Assembly: GCA_027451905.1 (NCBI GenBank)
Contig: DAIDHV010000001.1
Coordinates: 162,667 to 226,666 of the forward strand
DNA: 64,000 bases
DNA from: Armatimonadota bacterium
Lineage (GTDB): Bacteria; Armatimonadota; Fimbriimonadia; Fimbriimonadales; Fimbriimonadaceae
Reading direction: 5' to 3'
In this document: positions 36,512 through 45,679 of the stretch, one piece after another
Layout: every line of letters begins with the position of its first letter
Position numbering within the stretch: position 1 is the first letter of the stretch
Program-made: the position numbers and the translations under genes
The notes under the pieces: model-generated
Seen by the model: only the letters and a program-made list of their open reading frames with translations
What the model was told of the DNA's origin: nothing
Databases searched by the model: none

Positions 36512-37165
36512 ATGAAATACTACAAACTCTATTTGCTGATTTTGATCTTTGCCGCTACTGGAATTGCGATTGCAATGCGGCCCGCCGTCATCCGTGATCG
36601 TCCAACCGAAGCTTGGCTAGACAAGCAGGTCCCTAGGAATTTTGATGGCTATTACGTTACCCAAGATTACAAAATGGACCCGACCACCTACTCGACTCTG
36701 AAACCTTATGGAATCATCAGCCGATTCATGTCGAACGGGCCCCATGCTTACGATTCCGTCTTTATCGCCAGCGACAATAGCCTTAGCTTCCACGACCCAA
36801 GGGTGTGTTTTGATACTCAGTACAACGATATCCTCTCTCAGCAGACGGACCTCTGCCACACCAAAACAATTGGAAATGTGCCCGTCACTGTCCTTTTGCT
36901 CAAAGATCTCAAAACTCAAACTTTGAACCTTGCCTGCTACTGCTTTAAGGGTCCGGGAGGCTACTTTGCCGATCAAGACACCCAGCACTTTGATCTTTTT
37001 AAGCACGAGCTGCTGACCGCAGAGCCTCAGGAAGGAGCATTTTGGCGAGTCATTGATCTCAATGGAACCGAATCCGAACCAACGACAGCTGATAAAAAGA
37101 ACATGCTTCAGTTCTTAGCCGACTATATGGATGCGATCCATATTCGAAGTAAAGGACGATTCTAA
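36512..37165 (+). CDS. EpsI-family exosortase-associated protein (DUF3485)
   Basis: A 217-residue protein with one N-terminal membrane segment (LYLLILIFAATGIAIAM) and a periplasmic domain. It includes a tryptophan near residue 30 (TEAWLDKQVP), a Tyr-rich strand and the SFHDPRVCF motif typical of EpsI proteins. EpsI is regularly encoded beside, or fused to, exosortases and is required for their polysaccharide-linked function. It closes the two-gene unit and converges on the glycosyltransferase gene. Confidence 0.85.
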   Translation: MKYYKLYLLILIFAATGIAIAMRPAVIRDRPTEAWLDKQVPRNFDGYYVTQDYKMDPTTYSTLKPYGIISRFMSNGPHAYDSVFIASDNSLSFHDPRVCFDTQYNDILSQQTDLCHTKTIGNVPVTVLLLKDLKTQTLNLACYCFKGPGGYFADQDTQHFDLFKHELLTAEPQEGAFWRVIDLNGTESEPTTADKKNMLQFLADYMDAIHIRSKGRF

Positions 37166-37179
37166 GCCGACCTCGGCCC

Positions 37180-38343
37180 TCAGCTTGTTTTTGCTTTTAA
37201 TCCTAAGGCATCGTAGTAGACAGCTAAAGTTTCGGTGACCATCCGATCAATCGTGTGGTCCTTTGACTTTAGTCTCATCGCTTCACTCATTGATTTTCTG
37301 AGTTCAACCGAAGAGTCCAATTTCTGCAAGGCTTCTGCCATGGCAGCGTGATCCCCCACTTCGACCGTGAATCCGTTGACTCCATCCGTAACAAATTGAG
37401 GCACGCTTCCCACTTTGGTTGCCACCATTGGCACCCCTGCGGTTGCCGCTTCTAACATCACATAGGGCCAAGATTCCGAAGCGCTTGGCAGAGCCAGAAC
37501 ATCAAATGCCGGCATCCAGTAGTTTCCAGAAACCGGTCCCAAGAATGTAACGAAGTCCTCAATTTGGTTTTCCTTGCAAAACGCTCTGCAGTCTGGCTCC
37601 AACTTTCCACTTCCGATCAACGCCAATTTGATGTTGAGGCAGCCATGGTCTTTCATATGTTTGATCGCCCGCAGCAAGGTCAGAGGATCCTTTTGGGCGG
37701 TTAGCCTGCCCACCGCCCCGATCACAAACGTGTCGGCAGATTTGACCCCCAATTCGGCCCGAAGCTCTTCTCTGGATCCCATTGGCTCTTCGATGGCGGC
37801 GTTTTCGACCAACGCTAGCTTCTTGGGGTTCAGACCATGCTGCAAGGCATGATCTAACTCAAACAGAGAGACAAGGATAATTCGGTCCGTCCATGCCGAT
37901 AAAAACCGCTCTAAAGAGCCAGTAAACATCGCCTCAATTCTTCTTGTCCCGGGGACCGCGCTGCGCAAAAGATGAGGGGTATAGATTGTGACCTGTTTCT
38001 TCCCTAGCCGTGCCATCCTACCGGCGGCACCAGCAAGCGCGCTTTGCAAGTGCATGATATCGTAATTCGGCTGTTTGCTCAGGAGCTTTCGAATCTTGAG
38101 CGCTGCCTTGAATTCGCCCAGATCCACTCTGCGCGGCATTTCAATATGATGGGTTCCCACCCCCATGGACTTAAGCACCTCGAGGCCTGCTAGAAACCTA
38201 TCATCTATCTTTGCCACCGAATAAACTAAATCGACCTGATGACCACGCTTGGCAAGCTCTAACGTAAGCTCCAGCGTGTGTCGCCCCGAGCCTCCCGAAG
38301 ATGATTCAATGACTTGTAAAATTCGAAGTGGCTTCTCTGTCAC
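37180..38343 (-). CDS. GT4-family glycosyltransferase
   Basis: The 387-residue protein has the GT-B architecture of family 4. The N-terminal acceptor domain begins LRILQVIESSSGGSGRHTLE; the donor domain contains GAVGRLTAQKDPLTLLRA and the E-x7-E motif near SASESWPYVMLEAATAG. It probably adds a nucleotide-activated sugar to a lipid-linked exopolysaccharide precursor. The start is GTG, overlapping the glmS stop (GTGA), so it is translated with glmS. Confidence 0.88.
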   Translation of the reverse strand: MTEKPLRILQVIESSSGGSGRHTLELTLELAKRGHQVDLVYSVAKIDDRFLAGLEVLKSMGVGTHHIEMPRRVDLGEFKAALKIRKLLSKQPNYDIMHLQSALAGAAGRMARLGKKQVTIYTPHLLRSAVPGTRRIEAMFTGSLERFLSAWTDRIILVSLFELDHALQHGLNPKKLALVENAAIEEPMGSREELRAELGVKSADTFVIGAVGRLTAQKDPLTLLRAIKHMKDHGCLNIKLALIGSGKLEPDCRAFCKENQIEDFVTFLGPVSGNYWMPAFDVLALPSASESWPYVMLEAATAGVPMVATKVGSVPQFVTDGVNGFTVEVGDHAAMAEALQKLDSSVELRKSMSEAMRLKSKDHTIDRMVTETLAVYYDALGLKAKTS

Positions 38344-40169
38344 TCAACTGTCACCGACTTCGCCAAGTTGCGGGGTTGATCAATTTCACACCCTCTCAAT
38401 TTAGCCATATGGTAAGCAAAAAATTGGAGAGGAATGATGGAAAGAAGGGCACTTAAAAACTCAAATTTAGATTTTGGAATTCTAACCAAAAGGTCAGTAA
38501 CTTGCTCCATCGCGCGGTCTTCGGTAGTCGTCACACCAATGACGGTTCCTCCTCTGGCTTGAACTTCCCTGACATTAGAAATGACTTTGTCCACAATCGA
38601 GGCGTCGGTTGCTCCAAACACAGCAATGACCGATTCGTCAACAAGGGCAAGAGGTCCATGCTTCATTTCTCCAGCCGGGCTCTCCTGGGTTGGAATGTAA
38701 GCAATTTCTTTAAGCTTAAGCGCACCTTCTAAAGCCAGCGAGGCATCAGCTCCTCGACCCAAGAAGAAGGCGAGGGATGTGTCTTTGACTTTTGCGCAGA
38801 TTGCCTTCACTGCCTCTTCCGTAGAAAGAGCGTCCTCCGCAAGATCTGAGAGCCTTAAAAGTTCATCTACCCACTCATCAACCCGGACGCCTGGCGTTTC
38901 CTGAACCTGAGCAATGTGAAGCGCCAGCAGAGCAAATACCAAAACCTGAGCCGTGTACGCCTTGGTGCTTGCAACCGAAATCTCCGGTCCTGCCTGGGTG
39001 AAAAGGGTTCGATCGCACTCTCTGGCGATGCTAGAGCCAATGACATTCACAATTCCTAATGTTCGAATACGCCTGCTTTTGCACAGCTTGAGGGCGGCAA
39101 GTGTGTCGGCGGTTTCACCCGATTGGCTTACAAAAACTGCCAAGGATCGTGGAGAGAGCACGGGATCCCCATACCTAAACTCGCTGGAGTAATAGACGTC
39201 GGTGGGAAGGCGCAGCAGTTTCTCAAAAAGGTGCTTGCCCATCAACCCCGCGTGGTAAGCAGTGCCACAAGAGATGATATTGACGCGGTCAATTTCTGCC
39301 CAAACATGGTCAGAAAAAACACCATCAAGCCGCACCTTACCTTTTGAATCAATCCTGCCGCTTAGGGTTTGAGTGATAACCTTAGGTTGCTCATGAATTT
39401 CTTTGAGCATGAAGTGCTCAAAACCACCCCGCTCGGCTGAGGCTAAATCCCACTCAATATGCTGGGGCTGGACCGGAAGCTGCCGTCCCTCGCCATCCAA
39501 GATCTCAATTTTCTCCTCGGTTAGAACCGCGATGGTATTTTCTTCCATCACAACCACATCTCTTGTGTAAGGAAGCAGAGCCGGGATATCGCTTGCGAGC
39601 ATAGATTCACCGCAGCCAATGCCTAAAACGAGGGGGCTGGCGTTTCTTGCCGCCACGATTTTGTTTGGCTCTTTTTTAGAAACAATGACAAGGGCGAAGG
39701 CTCCCCGCAGCTTTTTCACGGCTCGCCTTACTGCATCTTCCAAATTGCCACCTTTACCAAGTTCATCCCCAATCACGTGGGCAGCGATTTCGGTATCTGT
39801 CTGAGAATAAAAGTGATGCCCTTGCTTCAGTAAATCTTCTCTCAGTTCATGGTAGTTCTCTATAATCCCGTTGTGGATGATAGCAATGTCCTCGTGTTCA
39901 TCAAAATGAGGGTGAGCATTTCCATCGGTAGGTGCTCCATGAGTTGCCCAACGGCTATGGGCAATCGCAGAATGGGCGCTTCGCTGCTCAGAAAGCAACA
40001 CGTCACCTAGGTTGGAAAGCTTGCCTGCCTTTTTGATGACTTCAATGTGATCATCGGCCAAGTAAGCGATTCCCGCCGAATCGTATCCTCGATACTCTAA
40101 CCTTTTTAACTGGTCAAAAACGATCTCAATCGCGTTTTTTGGCCCAACATATCCAGCGATGCCACACAT
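38340..40169 (-). CDS. glmS: glutamine-fructose-6-phosphate aminotransferase
   Basis: GlmS makes glucosamine-6-phosphate, the entry point to UDP-GlcNAc for peptidoglycan and surface sugars. The 609-residue product is full length: a class II glutamine amidotransferase domain with the nucleophile Cys2 after the initiator Met (MCGIAGYVG) and HSRWATHGAPT, then two SIS domains (ISCGTAYHAG, VSQSGETADTLAAL) and the C-terminal LAKSVTVE. I see no glmS-ribozyme-like sequence in the 150 bp upstream. Confidence 0.97.
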   Translation of the reverse strand: MCGIAGYVGPKNAIEIVFDQLKRLEYRGYDSAGIAYLADDHIEVIKKAGKLSNLGDVLLSEQRSAHSAIAHSRWATHGAPTDGNAHPHFDEHEDIAIIHNGIIENYHELREDLLKQGHHFYSQTDTEIAAHVIGDELGKGGNLEDAVRRAVKKLRGAFALVIVSKKEPNKIVAARNASPLVLGIGCGESMLASDIPALLPYTRDVVVMEENTIAVLTEEKIEILDGEGRQLPVQPQHIEWDLASAERGGFEHFMLKEIHEQPKVITQTLSGRIDSKGKVRLDGVFSDHVWAEIDRVNIISCGTAYHAGLMGKHLFEKLLRLPTDVYYSSEFRYGDPVLSPRSLAVFVSQSGETADTLAALKLCKSRRIRTLGIVNVIGSSIARECDRTLFTQAGPEISVASTKAYTAQVLVFALLALHIAQVQETPGVRVDEWVDELLRLSDLAEDALSTEEAVKAICAKVKDTSLAFFLGRGADASLALEGALKLKEIAYIPTQESPAGEMKHGPLALVDESVIAVFGATDASIVDKVISNVREVQARGGTVIGVTTTEDRAMEQVTDLLVRIPKSKFEFLSALLSIIPLQFFAYHMAKLRGCEIDQPRNLAKSVTVE

Positions 40170-40284
40170 AATTTATTGCTTATTCAAAGTGATCTCTAAC
40201 TTTTGCACAGGTTCAAACTGAAGCGCTTGGTAGGTAGAAAACAAAAGATAAGACCTTCGCCCCTCTTATTGAGTTCCTGTTCCA

Positions 40285-40317
40285 AGATTTGCATTAAGCT
40301 CCATTGAGTGCAAATCT
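40285..40317 (-). terminator. hairpin after the sugar transferase gene
   Basis: AGATTTGCA at 40285-40293 and TGCAAATCT at 40309-40317 form a perfect 9-bp stem with a 15-base loop, directly after the TAG at 40319-40321. There is no strong U-run, so it is a weak or factor-dependent terminator candidate. The rest of 40170-40318 is the glmS leader. Confidence 0.45.
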
Positions 40318-40318
40318 G

Positions 40319-41974
40319 CTAGTAGGCACCTTTGCCAAATAGAACAGCTGGGATCGTCATCCAAAGAATTTTTAAGTCTAACCAGATCGTAAAATTCCTC
40401 ACATAGTATACATCCAGCTTGGCTCTGTCCTCATAGGTTAAGTCGGACCTTCCGCTCACCTGCCATAACCCGGTCAGACCAGGTTTGACCATTGTCCGTA
40501 CATGCTGCCAGCGTCCAAACCTGCCCATTTCGGGGATCGTGATCGCTCTTGGCCCCACTAGGCTCATTTCCCCTCGAAGGACGTTGAAAAGCTGGGGGAT
40601 CTCGTCTATGCTGTACTTGCGAACAAGCGCCCCAACCTTGGTGATGCGGGGATCGTTTTTCAACTTGCCGGTCTCGATGAGTTCCTGTTTTTGTTCCTCG
40701 GTGAGCAGTTTATCACCCTCCATTCGCATGGTACGCAGTTTAAACATGTCAAACTCTCGGCGGCTTGCCCCGCAGACGTGCCTTCTATAAAAGGCGGCGC
40801 CAGGAGACTCGATAGCAATCAAAATCGCCAGAATCAACAAGACAGGCCACAAAATCAATAGGATCAAGCAAGACACAAGATAATCAATTAAAGTTTTGGC
40901 AAAGTAGTGAATCCCACCCATGCGGAAGCTGCTAAGTACGGCAATTGGGACAAACCCCTCTTCCTTCACGGTGACCCTTGATGCCAGAAGCTCCGAAGTT
41001 CCCGTTCCAACTTGCAGTTCTACATGCCATAGGGTCTGCAGAAAGGTCTCATCTTTCTCGATTTCGTGCTTTGCAAGTGAAGGCTTGGCCAGAAAAACGG
41101 AATCCACTGCCAGCTGTTTGACCAGCCACTGCAAATCACTAACCGAGCCCAAGTAGGGTGCAATGGAGCTAGATTCATTTAGGTCTGGCTCAACATCATC
41201 AACAAATCCAACTACATGAACGCCGGATCCTGCAACATCAGACCACTGTCTGGCCATAGCTTGGCCCTCGGCACCGGCTCCAACGATGATCGTTCGCTTG
41301 CGCAAAGAATCAAACGTGCGCAGCAAAAACGTGATTCGTCGTGCCACAAATCGGCCAACCCAAAGGAAAAGCAAAAGCGTCAGCCAAATCTTAAAAACTG
41401 TGTCTGAGTAAAGAGGAAGATGCCCCAGCGTGTCGTCAATTCCAATGGCTATCAGGGTGACTACCGTCGCGGCGTTAAAGACACGGCTGTAAGTTTCCGT
41501 CCCGCTGGAAGTTGTGGTGATGTCATACAAGCCAAAAACGGTAAAAACCACCAAAAGCGCGGCAAGGATAAACAAGGTCCCAACAATGGGATTCGAGACA
41601 AATGAATTTTGAGTCACCCACGGCAAATGAGAATCCTGACCAAGATTCCCAGAAATATTGGGATGGACTGCCCAACTGCGGCTTAGGGCAAATGGAGACC
41701 GACTAAAGATTCCAACAAAGACAATCCAAAAAGCTGCCGATAGCAAATCGCACAAAATAAGAGCAACTTTTGACCAAAATTTATACTTTTTGTACCCAGA
41801 ATGACTTGCGTCAACCACTGGTTGCTTTGTAAAAGTCGAAGTCAATTGCGTCCCATTTTCAGAGTTCATGTTCTCGCCAATTGTCGTTGACGGTTGGCTC
41901 ATTGAATTGAGACCAGTCGTCGCGACTCCGGTTGGACGTCCAGAATTATACATTAACCGATTCGGTCTCCTCAA
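40319..41974 (-). CDS. polyprenyl-phosphate sugar-1-phosphate transferase
   Basis: This 551-residue protein is an exopolysaccharide-initiating phosphoglycosyltransferase of the WbaP/WcaJ type. The N-terminal half has about five membrane helices and a cytoplasmic nucleotide-binding-like domain (RTIIVGAGAEGQAMARQW). The C-terminal catalytic domain shows FKLRTMRMEGDKLL, RKYSIDEIPQLFNVLRGEMS, LVGPRAI and KPGLTGLWQVSGRS. It transfers a sugar phosphate to a polyprenyl phosphate at the inner membrane and starts repeat-unit assembly. Several Met codons occur in the first 36 residues; the start is uncertain. Confidence 0.92.
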   Translation of the reverse strand: MRRPNRLMYNSGRPTGVATTGLNSMSQPSTTIGENMNSENGTQLTSTFTKQPVVDASHSGYKKYKFWSKVALILCDLLSAAFWIVFVGIFSRSPFALSRSWAVHPNISGNLGQDSHLPWVTQNSFVSNPIVGTLFILAALLVVFTVFGLYDITTTSSGTETYSRVFNAATVVTLIAIGIDDTLGHLPLYSDTVFKIWLTLLLFLWVGRFVARRITFLLRTFDSLRKRTIIVGAGAEGQAMARQWSDVAGSGVHVVGFVDDVEPDLNESSSIAPYLGSVSDLQWLVKQLAVDSVFLAKPSLAKHEIEKDETFLQTLWHVELQVGTGTSELLASRVTVKEEGFVPIAVLSSFRMGGIHYFAKTLIDYLVSCLILLILWPVLLILAILIAIESPGAAFYRRHVCGASRREFDMFKLRTMRMEGDKLLTEEQKQELIETGKLKNDPRITKVGALVRKYSIDEIPQLFNVLRGEMSLVGPRAITIPEMGRFGRWQHVRTMVKPGLTGLWQVSGRSDLTYEDRAKLDVYYVRNFTIWLDLKILWMTIPAVLFGKGAY

Positions 41975-42084
41975 GATACACCCTCTTTCATCTCTTAACT
42001 CAAAAACGGTGCCAAACGCAGAAAGTTCTTACTGAAAGTACAATCTATTTGCCATAATTAACTTGGTCCCCCATTTGAGGTTGC

Positions 42085-42100
42085 AACACACGGCTGTGTT
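42085..42100. promoter_or_regulatory. short palindrome in the divergent spacer
   Basis: AACACA-CGGC-TGTGTT forms a perfect 6-bp stem with a 4-base loop, 23 bp before the galE start and between divergent sugar genes. It could be an operator or an mRNA hairpin. No certain promoter boxes are visible. Confidence 0.3.
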
Positions 42101-42122
42101 CCCTTGACCAACCGATTAGAAG

Positions 42123-43100
42123 ATGAAAGTAATGGTAACCGGCGCCGCCGGATTCATTGGCAGCGTAGTCACCGAGCGCCTCATCGAGGCAGGCCACCAA
42201 GTTGTGGCATTTGATAGCCTCAAATATGGGCATCGCGCTGCTGTTCATCCCGAAGCCATTTGGGTTCAAGGAGATTTGCGCGATGATCATGCGGTTCGGA
42301 CTGCTTTAGAACAAAATCAGGTGGAAGCGGTCATGCATTTGGCAGCAGAAGCCTATATTGACCTTGCTGCCACTGATCCTGGCATGTTTTTTGACGTGAA
42401 TACCAGTGGCGGCCACATCCTTTTGGCAGCCATGAGGGATTTGAGGATCAACAAAATAGTGAATTCATCAACTGCGGCTTGCTACGGAGAGCCCAAAAAG
42501 TTGCCCATCCAGGAAGATGATCCTAAGCATCCGGTAAACGCCTATGGGGAATCAAAGCTTCAGTTTGAACAGCAGGTGAAGTGGCACCATCTTTCCCACG
42601 GCCTTAAGCACATTTCCTTGCGCTACTTTAATGCTTGTGGAGCTTCAAAAACAAGAGGAGAAGCCAGAGATCGAGAAACCCACATCATCCCAATCCTCCT
42701 TGATGTGGCAATTGGAAAGCGCCCTCAATTCCACTTGTTTGGTGCAGACTATGACACCCCCGATGGAACCTGTATTCGAGACTACGTTCATGTTGTGGAC
42801 ATTGCTGATGCCCACATCCTTGCCCTTAGCAAGCTCGATGAAATCGGAGAACGGGCCTATAACCTTGGCTGCAATGAAGGTTTCAGCAATAGGGAAGTTG
42901 TGCAAGCGGTAAGAGAAGTGACCGGCCATGAAATCCCCGTCGTAATTGGAAACCGAAGGCCCGGCGATCCCGCCCGCTTGGTGGCTTCTAACGAACGAGC
43001 GAAATCTGAACTTGGTTGGAAGCCCTCTTTTACAAACCTAGCCGAAATGATAGAAACAACTTGGGTGTGGAGAAGCGCCCACCCCAACGGATACGCATGA
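42123..43100 (+). CDS. galE: UDP-glucose 4-epimerase
   Basis: A 325-residue extended SDR with GAAGFIGSV for NAD binding, Tyr-x3-Lys in NAYGESKLQFEQ, the SSTAACYG segment and the GalE signature block DYDTPDGTCIRDYVHVVDIADAH. It interconverts UDP-glucose and UDP-galactose for surface-polysaccharide synthesis. It is first in a plus-strand operon: its stop overlaps the start of the heptose kinase (ATGA), followed by gmhA. Confidence 0.93.
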   Translation: MKVMVTGAAGFIGSVVTERLIEAGHQVVAFDSLKYGHRAAVHPEAIWVQGDLRDDHAVRTALEQNQVEAVMHLAAEAYIDLAATDPGMFFDVNTSGGHILLAAMRDLRINKIVNSSTAACYGEPKKLPIQEDDPKHPVNAYGESKLQFEQQVKWHHLSHGLKHISLRYFNACGASKTRGEARDRETHIIPILLDVAIGKRPQFHLFGADYDTPDGTCIRDYVHVVDIADAHILALSKLDEIGERAYNLGCNEGFSNREVVQAVREVTGHEIPVVIGNRRPGDPARLVASNERAKSELGWKPSFTNLAEMIETTWVWRSAHPNGYA

Positions 43101-44098
43101 TTATCTCTCGAACTCCCTTAAGAGTTAGCTTTGCCGGCGGCGGGACTGATCTTCCCGAGTTCTATGAATCCGGTCCCGGGGCTGTGGTCAGTACTGCCAT
43201 CAATAAGTACATCTACATTACAACTAATCACAAGTTCGATTCCTATGTTCGCGCCAGCTACTCGGTCACTGAAATTGTCGAGACCGCGTCTCAGCTCAGT
43301 CATGAAATTATTAGGGCGTGTCTAGAGAAACTTAAAATCCATGGTGGAATCGAGATCACGTCCATTTCTGATATCCCCTCTTCGGGAACAGGGCTTGGCT
43401 CGTCTAGCAGCTATACAGTTGGACTGCTGAACGCTCTGTACGCCTACCAAGGGTTTCATGCCGGACCAGAGCGTTTGGGACGAGAAGCCTGTGAAATTGA
43501 AATTGACATCCTTGGAAAGCCAATTGGCAAACAAGATCAATACGCGGCCGCGTTTGGCGGTTTCCAATACATTCAATTCAATCCGGATGGGACCGTTTTT
43601 GTCGACCCCATCATTTGCTCTTTGCAAACAAAACGGCAGTTGCAAAGCCGACTTTTAATGTTGTACACGGGGATGAATCGGTCTGCTGATTCGATCCTCT
43701 TGGAGCAAAGCAAGAACACAGTTTCTGATCAATCCAAGAGAGACACCCTTTCCATGATGAAGGCACAAGCCGATTCGATGAAACAAGCCCTGGAATCGAA
43801 TTCACTAGATAAGTTTGGGGAAATCCTCCACGCTGGATGGGAATTTAAAAAGTCCCTTGCCGGTGGTATTTCTAACCCACTTATCGATGAATGGTATTCC
43901 CGCGCCCTTAAAGCAGGAGCCATTGGTGGCAAAATCCTTGGTGCTGGTGGTGGAGGGTTTTTGCTTCTCTATGCCGATCCAAGCGATCACGAATCCATTT
44001 GCAAAGCCCTTCCTGAACTCAAACCAACCCCCATGGAGTTTGAACCCCAAGGAAGCAAAATCATTTTTGTGGAAGAGCCCACAACATCCATTTCTTAA
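43097..44098 (+). CDS. GHMP-family heptose-7-phosphate kinase (HddA-like)
   Basis: From ATG 43097 the product is about 333 residues and begins MIISRTPLRVSFAGGGTDLP, the hallmark of D-glycero-D-manno-heptose 7-phosphate kinases of the GDP-heptose route. The ATP loop SSGTGLGSSSSYTVGLL and the C-terminal GAGGGGFLL glycine motif are clear. It would phosphorylate heptose-7-phosphate made by the adjacent GmhA. L-fucose kinase-like relatives share this fold, but the neighbourhood supports heptose. The start overlaps the galE stop. Confidence 0.85.
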   Translation: MIISRTPLRVSFAGGGTDLPEFYESGPGAVVSTAINKYIYITTNHKFDSYVRASYSVTEIVETASQLSHEIIRACLEKLKIHGGIEITSISDIPSSGTGLGSSSSYTVGLLNALYAYQGFHAGPERLGREACEIEIDILGKPIGKQDQYAAAFGGFQYIQFNPDGTVFVDPIICSLQTKRQLQSRLLMLYTGMNRSADSILLEQSKNTVSDQSKRDTLSMMKAQADSMKQALESNSLDKFGEILHAGWEFKKSLAGGISNPLIDEWYSRALKAGAIGGKILGAGGGGFLLLYADPSDHESICKALPELKPTPMEFEPQGSKIIFVEEPTTSIS

Positions 44099-44106
44099 AC
44101 AATGCT

Positions 44107-44694
44107 ATGACGTACAAAGACTATATTACTGAACTCACTTCCGTCTTAAATGGACTCGATCACAATAGCCTAGAAGAAGCTGTCCTTAAAATCGAAAGAG
44201 CTTTTCTAGACCAAAAAACTGTGTTTGTTGTTGGAAACGGAGGAAGCGCGGCGACCGCAAGCCACCTCGCCTGTGATTTTGCAAAAACGACCTTGGGGCA
44301 TCAGCCAAAGCTAGCAAAAAGAAGGCTAAAATCCATCGCTTTAAACGACAACACGCCTCTGCTAACCGCATATGGCAATGACGTTGCCTACGAAGATGCC
44401 TTCGCCGAAACCCTAAGAACATTCTCTCATCAAGGGGATGTGCTCATCGTGATTTCTGCAAGTGGAAACTCACCAAATATCATCAACTGTCTTCATGCCG
44501 CCAAAGAACAGGGTGTAGAAACAATTGGGTTCCTAGGATTCCAAGGAGGAAAGGCAAAAGCCATGTGCGATACCGTGATTCTTGCCGAAAGCAAGAGCTA
44601 TGGGGTTATCGAAGATGCCCACTCCGTTTTTATGCACATGCTTACAGAAAGGCTGAAAGACGTTGTTGCCACGGCTCAGCCCGCCAACGCCTAG
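44107..44694 (+). CDS. gmhA: sedoheptulose-7-phosphate isomerase
   Basis: A 195-residue SIS-domain protein with VVGNGGSAATASHLACDF near the N-terminus, VISASGNSPNIINCL in the middle and a C-terminal EDAHSVFMHML that carries the catalytic Glu and His. It converts sedoheptulose-7-phosphate, a product of transketolase chemistry, to D-glycero-D-manno-heptose-7-phosphate, the substrate of the kinase encoded 8 bp upstream. Length and motifs are those of GmhA. Confidence 0.92.
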   Translation: MTYKDYITELTSVLNGLDHNSLEEAVLKIERAFLDQKTVFVVGNGGSAATASHLACDFAKTTLGHQPKLAKRRLKSIALNDNTPLLTAYGNDVAYEDAFAETLRTFSHQGDVLIVISASGNSPNIINCLHAAKEQGVETIGFLGFQGGKAKAMCDTVILAESKSYGVIEDAHSVFMHMLTERLKDVVATAQPANA

Positions 44695-44707
44695 CCTCTT
44701 CGTTGGC
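44683..44707. terminator. bidirectional hairpin between gmhA and the phosphoesterase gene
   Basis: GCCAACG at 44683-44689 and CGTTGGC at 44701-44707 form a perfect 7-bp stem with an 11-base loop, straddling the gmhA stop in a 20-bp convergent spacer. It could end transcripts from both sides, though U-runs are weak. Confidence 0.45.
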
Positions 44708-44714
44708 TAAGAAG

Positions 44715-45611
44715 TCAAATCGGCTGGGGTAACGGTTCTATGTCTAGGATTGCAACTTCTGGCCGACAGAACGTTCGAAAAGGCAATCCAACCATACCGA
44801 TCCCTCGGCTCACATACATTGGGGTCTTTTCGTTGGGATACCAGCCAGAAACATAGTTTTTACCAAGCCTAGGCAAGTGGATAGGAAGCCCAAAAGGCAT
44901 GCAGATTTGGCCGCCATGGGTATGGCCGCTGACGACCAAGGAAATTCCAAAATCCAGGTCAGCCGCATAATCCGGTTCATGGCAAAGCAGAATCGTTGGT
45001 CGATCTTTGGGATAGGGCCGAAACTCACCCTCAAAAAGAGGCTTTGGCATTGGTTTTCCGTAAATTGCATCATCGAGCCCCGCAATCACTACGTCTTGAA
45101 ATTCAGAAAAATCGTTGATCAGCATTTTTGTCATCGAGTTATTAAATTCTTTGATGATCCAAATCGGCTGCCCTGCCCTTGCGTCGTGGTTTCCCATCGA
45201 TGCAAAGGAAGGAATGCCGGTTGCGGCAACCCCTGCCAAAAACTTTCGAAGCCTCACAATATCCACTCCGCCGCTGCTGCTTAAGAAATCTCCCGGCATT
45301 AAAATCAGATCTGGATTTTCCTCAACCGCTAGCTTGACTGCCCTGAGCCCTCGATCAATATCCAGTTCACTATAAATGTGAACGTCAGAAATAATCGCCG
45401 CTCTCAGCTTAGAAACCCGCCAATTCGGCAGTTGAAGTTTATGGTGAGTGACTTCAATCCATTCGTTGTCTCCCGCAAGTTGTCCGATCGCGACTGTCGA
45501 AGCGAGGGCAACCGAAGAATGGATCAGTTTTCGGCGGCTTATTTTGCGAGGTGGAGTCAAACTGAGGTCCGGGTCTTGTTCAAAACGCTTGGATAAAGGG
45601 GAACGTTCCAA
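44715..45611 (-). CDS. metallophosphoesterase, exported (YkuE/YaeI-like)
   Basis: A 298-residue calcineurin-like phosphoesterase with the full metal-binding set: IISDVHIY, MPGDFLSS, SMGNHDAR, LLCHEPDY and VVSGHTHGGQ. Before the domain a twin-arginine-like leader (SRRKLIHSSVALASTVAIG) suggests Tat export or membrane anchoring. Relatives act on lipid or nucleotide phosphates, for example UDP-diacylglucosamine-type substrates. A role in removing a phosphate in the neighbouring prenyl-phosphate sugar pathway is conceivable but unproven. Confidence 0.85.
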   Translation of the reverse strand: MERSPLSKRFEQDPDLSLTPPRKISRRKLIHSSVALASTVAIGQLAGDNEWIEVTHHKLQLPNWRVSKLRAAIISDVHIYSELDIDRGLRAVKLAVEENPDLILMPGDFLSSSGGVDIVRLRKFLAGVAATGIPSFASMGNHDARAGQPIWIIKEFNNSMTKMLINDFSEFQDVVIAGLDDAIYGKPMPKPLFEGEFRPYPKDRPTILLCHEPDYAADLDFGISLVVSGHTHGGQICMPFGLPIHLPRLGKNYVSGWYPNEKTPMYVSRGIGMVGLPFRTFCRPEVAILDIEPLPQPI

Positions 45612-45679
45612 TCGGCTAGGCTCGAAATGAGGCTCCAGGGCGCGCTAAACTCATGGCGTTATTCATAAAAGGTTCATAA

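Noticed and set aside
40170-40318. glmS ribozyme upstream of glmS
   Set aside because: I could not find the conserved cleavage-site and pseudoknot arrangement; only a simple hairpin near the sugar transferase stop is present.
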